Assembly: GCF_033807715.1 (NCBI RefSeq)
Contig: NC_084596.1
Location: 40,317,958 to 40,381,957, forward strand
Reading direction: 5' to 3'
DNA: 64,000 nucleotides
Source of the DNA: Cololabis saira
Taxonomy: Eukaryota; Chordata; Actinopteri; Beloniformes; Belonidae
Shown: positions 27,901 through 40,310 of the stretch, piece by piece
Position numbering within the stretch: the stretch's first letter is position 1
Layout of the letters: every line of letters starts with the position of its first letter
Notes under the pieces: model-generated
Told to the model about the DNA's origin: nothing
Seen by the model: the letters and a program-made list of their open reading frames with translations, nothing else
Database searches by the model: none
Made by a program: the position numbers and the translations under genes

Positions 27901-30900
27901 CATTTAAATGTGTTCTCATCTCCCTCTGACTTCAAAGTACAGGTTATTTTCCTCTTAAAAACACTTTAATTTTAACTTGAACATAAAGGCTAAAGCATTT
28001 TTTCTTCTGAATGTGTTCTTGGCTGATGAAGATGAACTGCTGCATTTTTTCCCTTTAAAAATTCTTACACAGGAAATTAGATTATGAACGCCAAGGTCCA
28101 GGTGGAAAGATGTTTTTGCCAGATAAGGAAGTCTGGCAGCTCGATTTAGGATCAAAACATTCCCGTAAATGTGAGATCAGTTTACTCACGTCAGAGTTAT
28201 TTTAGTAAAACTTTATAATGCTATCATCAGAAATGGAAGAAAAAAAAAAGATTATAAATCATCTTGAGGGTACAGGAGGAGAGGACAGTATGTTATCAGT
28301 GACTCTCTGGCATTGATCGTATCACCATGCACACTAATAAAAGAACAATCTATAACACCTAATCTGGGGTGCAAGTGTCATGAACACCATCAACACACGC
28401 TGCTATTGTAGAAAGGACGAGTCACACTAAACTAAACTTATACCACAGATTTTCAGCAAAGATAATGATGGGGCCGGAACTAAAGTTAGCAAATCCAGAA
28501 GTTTGTATGATTTTTGCTTGTGTCAACTATGTCACACTGCAAAAACTCAAAATCTTAACAAGAATATTTGTCTTATTTCTAGTTAAAATGTTTCATTTTT
28601 AGTCAAAAAATCTCATTACACTTAAAACAAGAGTCATCACCAGAAAAATAACTTATTTGAGAATTTTCACCTTTTTCAAGTAAATTTTCACTTGAAATAA
28701 GTAGAAAAATCTGCCAGTGGGACAAGATTTATCTTCTCATTACAAGCAAAAAAATCTTGTTCCACTGGCAGATTTGTCTACTTATTTTAAGTGAAAATCT
28801 ACTTGAAACAGGTGAAAATTGTTGTTTTTTCCAGTGATGAGCCTAATTTTAAGTGTAATGAGATTTTTTGACAAAAAATGAGACATTTTAACTAGAAATA
28901 AGACAAATATTCTTGTTAGGATTTTGAGTTTTTGCAGTGCAGAAATCACCATTTCAGGATGTATTGTTTCGTCTGGACCCCAGCGTTATAAGTTTGGGGT
29001 CTCCTGAGGCCGTAGCTCCAAGAGACCACTCATTTATTTATGAACCGTTATATTTTTTGTGGGAGGGTTGAAGTTCAGCATTCAGACAGAAGTGAGCAGA
29101 TTTCAACCAGAGGAAGGACCAGAGGGTCATCTTTGATTCCCCCCTTGATGTGACGTTGTGAATATGAAACACTTTTAAAACCTTGATGGATAATCTGCTT
29201 GCGATTTTTAAATCTTCTAAGTCAAACCATTCACAATGACTGCTGTTTGGTAAGAGCATATAATTGTTATTTCATGCTGACCCTTTGTGCTGATCTCCCT
29301 TTTAAACTCCCACTCATAAGATCCCTGCGTGCATGTTAATGTGCTCTCCTTAACTTCATGACCGTGTATTTGCAGTCATTCACTGATGCTTGAACAAATG
29401 TCCTGATTTCCGGTTTGAGCTCTTTTTCTTTCACTCTGGTGAGATGGATTTTGCTTTTCAGATCTCTCTGAAACAACTTTATCACTCCCACATTGCTGAT
29501 ATCCTTTCACCTCACGGCATCCCCTCCAGAGTTTACAGGCCTCAATAGATCTCCAATGATTTTATATTAATATCCTGGGTCTCCAAGTTCATTTGCTGGA
29601 TGTAGCTCAAATTAACCAAAAAAAAGAAGCAATCAGGCATTTTGCAGGGAGAGCTTAATTCAAGGCTAATTTTATGCAATCCAATTCATTATAATCCAAA
29701 TCAATTCAGTCCAATTAATGATGCTGTTGCTTCTAATACCTGTATTCAGTGTTTGTGAACTGAAAAATAGGAACAGCAAAAGTGACAGCGAACATAATGA
29801 AAACATAACTGGTGAAGTCAGGCGTACGTGTATAATTATAATCCGTCACTGATGAACTTAAACGTATCCTAGCATGTTCCAGATATATTCCAGCTCACCC
29901 CCCTGCCAGCAGAAATACTGGAAATGAGCCGATGCATATAGGAAAGTCACACTTATCTGGATCTGTGGAGCAAAAATACACATCTGATTATATAGTATCC
30001 ATCATGAAGACATATCTACAAGATATAGCCATCATGTGATCGGCTTTTGGTGACACTCACGGGTCATTTCATTAGCTTACACTTTACTTGCAAAGCTGCT
30101 CATTGAAGCAAATGCAGAATCAGCCAATCACAGAGCGGCAACTCTGCGCAGTTAAGCATGTAGACAAGTTGAAACAGAGCATCAGAGTGGGCGACAAGGT
30201 CATTTAAGTTACTTCCTTGTGGTATGGTTATTATTGGCAGTCTCTGTCTTTCAGACACTGGTGGGGTTTACACACGTGGCCATCACTAGGAGTTAAAGAG
30301 AATACTCCAGAAAGGAGAAAATATCAGTTGATCGGCAGTTGTCAGCTTGAGATGGAGGCTGTCTTCCTCTCAAAACAGCAACTTCAATAATCAACAGGGC
30401 GTGGAGAAGAAAAACTCTGAACACAGAAGCAATAGAGGGAAAGCGCATGACGTCACAGATGCGACTTCACAGTGGGTTTCACCCACTGAGTGGCAGAAAG
30501 ACTGAGTGGCAGCGTAAACTTTCAGTTTGAGCGACTCAAAAACATCTAAAATGGGAAAGAGCTGTTGTGCGATCGACTGTACTCATAGATTTAGCAAGAA
30601 ATCAGAGTTATTGTTTTACAGACTGCTGAGAAATAAGCTTAAGAGAGACAAATGGATCGCTGTAATTCACAGAAACAACTGGATTCCAGGCACCGAAACG
30701 TGGATTTGTGGTTCCCATTTTGTATCAAGTAATGTTGGATTTTTGGGTAGCTAACGTGAAACGGTCAAATCATAAAGTTCGGTATCCTCATTACTTTAAT
30801 TTCACCAACAAATCCTGCCTTGAAGTCAAGACTTTTGTAAGCCTTCAAGCTTTGCTTCGTGTATTTCCCCGGCGTAGAAATTAAGTACATATAAATATCA

Positions 30901-33900
30901 GGAAACTGGATTCGTGGCCAAATATTAATGTCCATGGACCACTGGTTCTTGGGGTAACTGTACCAAATATTAATGTCCATGGACCACTGGTTCTTGGGGT
31001 AACTGTACCAAATATTAATGTCCATGGACCACTGGTTCTTGGTAACTGTACCAAATATTAATGTCCATGGACCACTGGTTCTTGGTAACTGTACCAAATA
31101 TTAATGTCCATGGACCACTGGTTCTTGGTAACTGTACCAAATATTAATGTCCATGGACCACTGGTTCTTGGTAACTGTACCAAATATTAATGTCCATGGA
31201 CCACTGGTTCTTGGGGTAACTGTACGGGTCACTGTCAAGTCCAACTGCCTTTAATTTAAGCCCATAATCAGCTGTTATCCCGTTTTCTCCACTAGTTGCA
31301 GCTGTTTTTGCTGATGTTTTGCAACTCAGTGTGAGTAAGGGGGCTGGTCCAGTGGGAAAGTGACATCAATGCAGACCTTCTATAGAGAAACACATATATG
31401 TTTGTCTGAGTAACAGGAAACCGGGGCTACAATTCACACAGGCTCCCCAAAACTGGACAGTAGAAGACTAGAAAAACTTAGTGTGGTCTGATGAGTCCAG
31501 TTTCTGCTGTGACTTTCAGATGACGGCTCTACGCTGCCTGATGTCAACGGTCCAGGCCCCTCACTTTCCCCTCAACCCACCCTACAGTAGCTGCACCTTC
31601 TTGAGCCTACGTAATGAACAATAAAAGGGATTTGGAGACCTAGGGGGTTATATCAGTACTACTGAGGTAAACCTGATAGAGGGGCTGGGGAGTGTGTGCA
31701 GCTCTTTAACTGGCTTGATTGATCCATGTTATTAATCAGCTCCAGTGCACCCCCCACCAACTGTAGTAGAAGTAGCGCCGGCGTCAGTTTCATGTCGGGC
31801 ACCATGTGGGTACGGATCCTTGACAGGGTTTCTCTAATGTCTAAAGAGCCAACACACGTCACACATACACAATTTATTCAATAATAAACGGATAAGCCCC
31901 CCCCCCCCCCCCCCCCTTCTATATCCTCTCCCACTTATAAATACCTGTGTGTCTCTCTCTTTTCACACATTATACATTTATTCACACACACTACAACACA
32001 TCACACACTCACCAAACTGCACCCATCACTGTCTTGTCTTTCCTTTCTGATCTTAATCCTCTTTGGCAGAATTTATTTATTTTTTATCTTTTTAATCAAT
32101 TCATTTTAACTTTTTTTTTCCTCTCCTTTACTTGAAGGAACAATAAATCATAGTAGAGTCCAAGAGGGCTGGCGAAGGAAACACATCCACACATACACCA
32201 GTGCACACATACACGCAAAGAAAAACCTTTGAAAGCATATATATGCTTATGGTTTTACCAAACTTGGTATTAATCATTATTATATATGCAGACAAGGGAA
32301 AATAAATAAATAAATAAAAAATAAAGAGCTAAAAGTAAAAATCCAAGAGAAAAAGTTTCACAGGCGCTCAAATGGGACGATCCTCAAAAACTGAAGCGCA
32401 AGACATTTCTGTGCAGAAAAACAGTCATGAAGTGGAGCAGAGCAAATTTGCATGCAAACGGGGGCGTTCTGACAGAGCGCAGTGCAATATCTGAGTGTGA
32501 ATGCAAGTAAGCCAACGCTTATTTTTCTCCTGCTTAAAGATGCAAACAAATCCCCAAAATAAAAAAAAGAAAGAAAAACACATATCTCTAAATCATATCT
32601 GCTACGCTGCCGCACAAATGTCTTATTGATTCAAATGGAATCTTAACTCCAATAGGCAGTGTATAATTATCGCTGTGGCCTCCTGCTGTTCTGGAAAAAC
32701 ATTTTCCTTACGATACTTGAACTTTACTTGCTGTTGCCAAATATAATGCTGACAACAAAGTTTCAACGGCAGCTTCATTGATGCACCTTGAGATTTGAAC
32801 TCTGAAAAAAAAGTTTCCAGTAACATTTAAAGAGCAAATCAAAATAGGGAAAATTAATTACATGAGGTTCATGCTCAATGAGTGGGAGGGGGCAATCAAT
32901 CTGTGAGAAAAGTTATCACCTCCCGGGTGGTTTAGGAGATGAAATAGTCGTCTGCCAGTTGGCAGGCTGGCAGACCGCATGTCCAAGTGTCCTTGAGCAA
33001 GACTCCAACCCAACACTGCATCAATCTCTGTGTCTCTGTAAGATACAGAAAGATCAGGAAATATAGAATAGAAACACAGAATATACAGTAGGTGGAGTGT
33101 TTGAGCATGTTGTACAGGACTAGAAAAACACCACATTACGATTAGGCCTGTGCTGAAAAGATCGATTTTCCGATTCTAAATCGATTCTCATATTAATTCC
33201 TAAACATCGATACATATGTCTAGAAATTGATTTTTTTTCATCAATACATTACAACTTTTGGTATTTTTTTGTTTATGCCCAAAAGAGGAATGTTTTGTTA
33301 GACACGAGCATAACTAGTGCCATGTTTTTGACTTTAAATATGTTTAAAGGTATGAAAACATTAAAGTTTTCAGTTATAATTGCATAACTTGTCTATATTT
33401 CATTACTTTATATACTGTCTTGGGGTTACATTTGCATAAAATGCTAGAAACCAAATTCTCATAAATGGGAAAAAATAAAAAACGAGTTTATACGTCCTCT
33501 GTTTCCTCACTGGATCTGTTTGGTAATTCTGCCACACGATGTTTCTGAAAGCAGTTATACCAGCATTCTGGGAGCTGATTGGTCCTTACAGCATCATTAG
33601 CTGCCAATACTTGCTGTTGAATCTCAATATAATACTAATATTCATACGTTGCATAACTACAGTCATATAATTCATGCAACAGCTGAAAAAACAGTTTTAA
33701 TAACACTAACCCAAATCAATATGGGAATCGAATCGAATGGGATCGAATCAAATCATGATAATCGATTCTGAATCTTAAGAATCAGAATCGAATCGATTCT
33801 TGACATTTTAATCTATCCCCAGCCCTAATTACGATGTTTGTTCTTAGAGGCTACAAGTAGAGGCCTGGCTCTCGTCTGGGCGCTGCATGTTTGCAGAGCT

Positions 33901-36900
33901 GGAGTCACTCAGGCCTCCAGTTTACTGGTTTACTCCAGTTTAATCCAGAGTAGATAACTTTATATCTTTCTCAGCATCCACTGTATTGTGTCAGTGTTGG
34001 GTGACGCCTCTCTGGCCTCACGCACACGCCGCATGTACAGCTACGTTGCATTCAGCTTAGATCGATATCTTAACTTAAGAACAAAAGAAAAAAAAGAGTT
34101 TGACCAGGTTTTATATTTGCTCAGATACTGAATGAAGTGAATTGTGAAGATTGCAGATCTTATTCGCCGGCGGATTTGACGCTGGATCGGTTTGACACTT
34201 GGCTCAAACCTTTCCTCTGGAAACTGCAAACTGACTGTGTGACGGAGGCTTGAACCTTAAGAGCTATTTCCAAATTGAAAAGAACATATAAAGACAGAGA
34301 TTGTACTTGACGGCGAAGCACTCTCGCTGGGAGAGTGCTTCGCCGTCACGTCATATTGCTAATAATTTGTGCAGCTGAGAGTTGAAACAGTTGGTCAAGT
34401 TACCTCTGAAACTTGTTTTTTTTGTTCTTTTTTGTTATGTTTGACAGAAGCTTTTAAAGTAACCATGGCAACGTGTCTCACTTTTGCATTATGAATGGAA
34501 GGAACAGTATTTTTAATTCTTAGGCCACGTTTACAAAAATGGATATTTCCCCATCTACGTTTAGAAAAATACCATAATTTCCACGAACCTGCATAAATAT
34601 CTGTTAAGGTGCTATGAGCATCCAAACCTACAGGGGGCAGTGTAACGAGAAGATAAAGTTATGCTAGCCAATCAGAATCCTGGAAAAAAACATCAACAAA
34701 TGACACGAGCAACTTCCAGTTACTTCCAAGATGAACGAGAGTCTTTCGTTTGGAGTGACAGAGAAGTGGAGTTACTTTTAAGTGTGACTTTAGAATATAA
34801 AACAGGTAAAATACAAGAAAATATTGACGGTGGCCAAACAAATTGTAAACACAGGTTGCACACATGACGCTGCACTGCAAAAACTCAAAATATTAGCAGG
34901 AATATTTGCCTTATTTCTAGTCAAAATGTCTAATTTTAGTCAAAAAATCTCATTACACTTAAAACAAGAGTCATCACCAAATAAATAACTTATTTGACAA
35001 TTTTTACCTATTTCAGTAAATTTTCACTTTTTTCCAATGATGAGTCTTGTTTTAAGTGTAATGAGATTTTTTTTTTACTATAACATTTTAACTAGAAATA
35101 AGACAGTTTTTGCAGTGTGGTGACGTTTCTGTCTCATAATGTGACGTTCTGAAGCCTAAATGTCCGTTTCCCTCCGTTTACAAGTAAACGTGAAGACGGA
35201 GTTTTTGCAAATCTCCACTTTGGCCAGAGTTTTCAGAAATTATCATTTTTGGTGACTTTGAGCTTCGTTTTCGTGTAAACGAACAGCCAAAACGCATGAA
35301 AACACCTCCGTTTTTGCTACGTGTAAACAGGGCCTTAGTGTCAGATTTTTTGAATTGCTTTGAAGGTACACTGTAGACAAAAGGGGGGAAATATTCCTGT
35401 ACATCCATGTTTCTAGGGGGGAAGAAAGTATGATTCACTGTTATAATCGTTAAATCTCCATCCGACTGGCATCTAAATATGTACTTTCACTCTTTGTAGC
35501 ACTTATTTCAGCTACTAAATGCCTTTTCTTGAGCGCTGCAGTGAGAGATGTGGTAACGGTGAAGCCCGCAAGCCGAGGCAGAGTTTACCTTTCCGTTTCC
35601 TTCTTCTTTCCAGAGGAGTTCCAAAGCTTCCTCGGGAAACTGCCAACACATTACGCTGTAAACATGTCGGCCGTGGAGCACTTGTGGAGGATGGATGCCG
35701 TCCTGCTCCAGCGATACAGACAGCTGGAGGCCAGCAGTAATCAGCTTTTCGCCAAAGCTCGCCGTACAACCAACAAGCTCTTCAGCCTAAGCAAAAGATG
35801 CAGGAAACAGCCAAAAATAATCCTGCCGAGGCCAAGGTAGGAGCAGCGGGGAGGAGTGATTACACTCCTGCATGTTAACCAAAGATGCTCCACAAAACCT
35901 TTAATTATGAGAATGATTTATCTAGCGAGCAGAGAGAGAAAGCAGCAGAGCAGTTATTAAAGAGTAAAGTAGTTTAGCAGCGAGGTGAGAAGTGCTCAGG
36001 AGAGCAAAGCGGCTTCTCCGTTCCAGTCAGTGAAAGAAAGTAGATCATGTTTGACAAAAGAAGAGCTTTTAACTTTCTACAGCTTCACAATAAATTAAAA
36101 CCAACCCAACGTTTAAAGTTTCTCTGACCTGATGTTTCATTTAATTTAGGAAAACACGTTCAGGAGCTCAAGCTGCTGTAAGCAGTGATGACCAGAAGCT
36201 GCACTCAAGGAGATCTACAGTACAGATACAGTCAGTCCGGAAAGTATTTAGAACGCTTCACTTTTCCCACATTCTTTTATGTTACAGCCCAATTGATAAT
36301 AGGAATAAATTCATTTTTTTTCTCAGAATTCTACACAAAACACCCCATAATGACAACATGAAAGAAGTTTTGATGCGACTTTTGTAAATTTATTAAAAAT
36401 AAAAATAACAAGAAATCATATGAGCATAAGTATTCATAACGTTTGCTTAATACTTTGTAGAAACTCCTCTGGCAGCAATTACAGCCTAAAGTCTTTTTGA
36501 ATAGGTTGCTACAAGTTTGGCACACCTATTCTTGGGCAGTTTTGCCCATTCTTCCTTACAGACCCTCTCAAGCTCCATCAGGTTGGATGGGGAGCGTCGG
36601 TGTACAGCCATTTTCAGATCTCTCCAGAGATGTTGGATGGGATTCAGGTCTGGGCTCTGGCTGGGCCACTCAAGGACATGGACATGGTTGTTCTGAAGCC
36701 ACTCCTTTGATATTTTGGCTGTGTGCTTTGGGTCGTTGTCCTGCTGAAAGATGAAGCGTCGTCCTAGTCTGAGGTCAACAGCACTCTGGATCAGGTTTTC
36801 ATCCAAGATGTCTCTGTACATGGCTGCATTCATCTTTCCCTCAATCCTGACTAGTCGCCCAGGTCCTGCTGATGAAAAACACCCCCACAGCATGATGCTG

Positions 36901-38567
36901 CCACCACCATGCTTCACTGTAGGGATGGTGTTCTCCAGGTGATGAGCGGTGCCTGGTCTCCTCCAAACACCACGCGTGGAATTCATGCCAAATAGTTCAA
37001 TCTTTGTTTCATCAGATCAGAGGATTTTTTTTTCTCATGGTCTGAGAGTCCTCCAGGTGCCTTTTGGCAAACTCCAGTCGGGCTGCCATGTGCTTTTTAG
37101 TAAGGAGGGGCTTGCGCCTGGCCACTACCATACAAGCCTGATTGGTGGATTGCTGCAGAGATGGTTGTCCTTCTTGAAGTTTCTCCTCTCTCCACAGAGG
37201 AACGCTGGAGTTCAGACAGAGTGACCGTCGGGTCCTTGGTCACCTCTCTGACTAAGGCCCTTCTCCCCCGATTGCTCAGCTTAGGCGGGCGGCCAGCTCT
37301 AGGGAGATTCCTGGTGGTTCCAAACTTCTTCCATTTAAGGATGATGCAGGCCACAGTGCTCACTGGGACCTTCAAAGCAGCAGAAATGTTTCTGTACCCT
37401 TCCCCAGATTTGTGCCTCGAAACAATCCTGTTTGGGAGGTCTGAAGACAATTCTTTTGACTTCATGTTTGGTTTGTGTTGCAACATGCACTGCCAACTGT
37501 GAGAGCTTATATAGACAGGTGTGTGTCTTTCCAAATCAAGTCCAATCAACTGAATTCACCACAGGTGGACTCCGATTAAGCTGTAGAAACAACTTGAGAG
37601 AGATCAGTGGAAACAGAATGAACCAGAGCTCAATTTTGAGCTTCATGGCAAACGTTCTGAATACTTATGCACAGGTGATATTTATAGTTTTTTATTTTTT
37701 ATAAATTTACAAAAATCATAACAAAACTTCTTTCATGTTGTCATTATGGGGTATTTTGTGTAGAATTCTGAGAAAAAAAATGAATTTATTCCTATTATCA
37801 ATAGGGCTGTAACATAAAAGAATGTGGGAAAAGTGAAGCGTTCTGAATACTTTCCGGACTGACGGTACTTATTTAAAACTACTTTAAAAAGAACAACTAC
37901 AAACCGAATTCCAAAAAAGTTGGGAAAATATGTACAGTAAATAAGAACATAATGAAATTGTTTTGCAAATCTATAAGCCCATATTTTATTCCCAATAAAA
38001 CAAACTGAGACATTTTGCAATTTTTATGAAACGTAAGCTCATTCTGACTTTGATGACAGCAACACTGCTCAGAAACGTTGGAACAAGGGCAACAAAAGGC
38101 TGGAAAAGTAACAGGCACAAATCAAAAAGAACTGTAAGAGCATTTAGCAACTATTGAAGTTAACAGGCGACAGGTCAGTCGATCAATCAGTCAAACCCTT
38201 TATTTGACCAGTTAGAGCGCATTGAGATTCAGGATCTCTCTTCCAAGAGCAGCTGGCCAAGAGGACGCCGCTAAAACCTCAGTGACATGACAGAGACACA
38301 CGGAGACAGAAAGATGGGCAGTTATCTGTGAATCAATCTCAAGAAAACGATTTTGAAAACCCCTCCATCTACAACGTATTATTATCATCAAAAGACTCGG
38401 AGAACCAGGAGGAGTCTCTGTGCACAAAGGGACGAGGTCAAAGGTCAAAACTGGATGCTTGTAATCCATGAATGTGAGGGATGAAAAATGACAAAACAAC
38501 AAATAAATATAAAACTAAATAAATACACATATACATAAATAAATACACATATACATGTATAAATGCA

Positions 38568-38610
<43 letters not shown>

Positions 38611-40226
38611 ATATACAAATAAATAAATACACCTATAAATGTATAAATGCATAAATAATTGAATAAATGAATATGTTTTGCTCACGAAAAAGGCTAATTC
38701 TTTTTTTAAAACTTGTATTTGTCCATTTATTTACGTATTTATTTGGGTGTTTTATCATTTTTTTGTGTATTTCTACATGTATGTATTTCTATATTTCTTT
38801 CTTTCTACATTTATATGTGTATTTATTTCTACATTCATTTATTTCTACTTTTATTTATTTCTACATTTCTGTCTCTGCATGTTAATGAGGTGGGTGGTTC
38901 TAACATTAGTCTGCAGCACGATTGGTTAGAGTGGTGTCTGGTCTTCTACTAGTTCTTCAGGTGGGTCATTTGGCTACGATGGAAACTTATTTGAGAGCCA
39001 TCGGCAATGATTTAAGGTAATTGATGAACGATATAGACAGAAATGAACCCAACGGCTACCTCCAGTTTCGTTTGGCACGGGTCATGGAGGATTTAGTTCA
39101 GCTCCGAGCTGAGATGGATGTGGAGGTTTACTCGGCTGTATGGGACAGTCTGGAGGAAGTTTCCTTCCTCTCAGAGTCAGAGGAGACGAGGACTGGACGA
39201 CCATCCTATATTTGACCTCCAGAAGTCAGTGAAGCTCCTCCATTGAGGCCAACGGGCTGCAGACATCGCAACATTGTTTGAGGTGCCTGAGCGAACAATT
39301 CAACGGAGGATGGAACAGTACGGAATTAATAGAATTAATCTCCCGGTTAACCAATCGTGCTGAAGACAAATGTTAAAACCACCCACCTCATTAACATACA
39401 GAGACAGAAATACATCAATAAATAAATGTGGAAATATAGAAATAAATGTAGGAATAAATAAAGTAGAAAAAATACATGTATGAATACATACACATATAAC
39501 TATATAACTGTATAAATAAATAAATAAATGTAGAAATACATAAATGTAAAATTTCAAAAAAATGATAAAATATACAAATAAATACATAAATAAATAGACA
39601 GTTCCAAAAAAAAAGAATTTGCATTTTTCATGAGCAAAAAATATTTATTTATTTATTTATGAATTTATATGCGTATTTTTTTATTTTTATATTTTTTTGG
39701 TGTTTTGTTCGTCCCTCATACCAGATATCTCAGTTCACTATTCAATGCACGCATGCAGTTTACTGCTCTATCATGCAAGGATGAGGCCAAATGTGAGCAC
39801 GATCCAGAAAAGTGCCCATCTCCTTCGGGTCAAAGGTCATTTAAAATAGTCTGAGCCAAAATGGAAAACTGTTCTGCATGAATTCAAAATGTTCTCGTTT
39901 GAAACCATGTACATACGCCGTGTCCTGCAGACTACATCTGCTACTGTCACTTAGCAGACGCTTTTATCCAAAGAGACTTACATCTGAGAGAACAACAGAA
40001 GCAGGAAATCACATAGGAGAGGACAGTATGGATAAGTGACAACAAAGGAGAGGAACCATCCATCTTGTTATTAGCGCTCAACTCAAAAGCCTGCGTCTCT
40101 GATGGTTTGGGGTTTTCATTAGTGTCCACGGCATAAGCAGCTTACGCCGTCCAGGGACTCCATTAATGCTGAAAGGTACATAAAGACTTTAGAGTAACAC
40201 ATTCTCCCATCCAGACAGCATCTTTT

Positions 40227-40310
<84 letters not shown>

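Larger units (their letters stand above)
30054..31500 (+). mobile_element. Old relic of the same Tc1 family, split by an insertion
   Basis: CACTCAC followed by a diverged copy of the Tc1 left part (30054-30410) matches 11258 onwards. The match resumes at about 31421 (ACAATTCACACAGGCTCC, then AAAACTGGACAGTAGAAGA), corresponding to 12231 in the better copy. The gap between holds a THAP-domain ORF and a tandem repeat, so another element inserted here. Confidence 0.65.

Noticed and set aside
38438..38952. Phe/Tyr/Ile-rich membrane-like ORFs
   Set aside because: They are translations of AAAT-rich tracts in a fold-back element.
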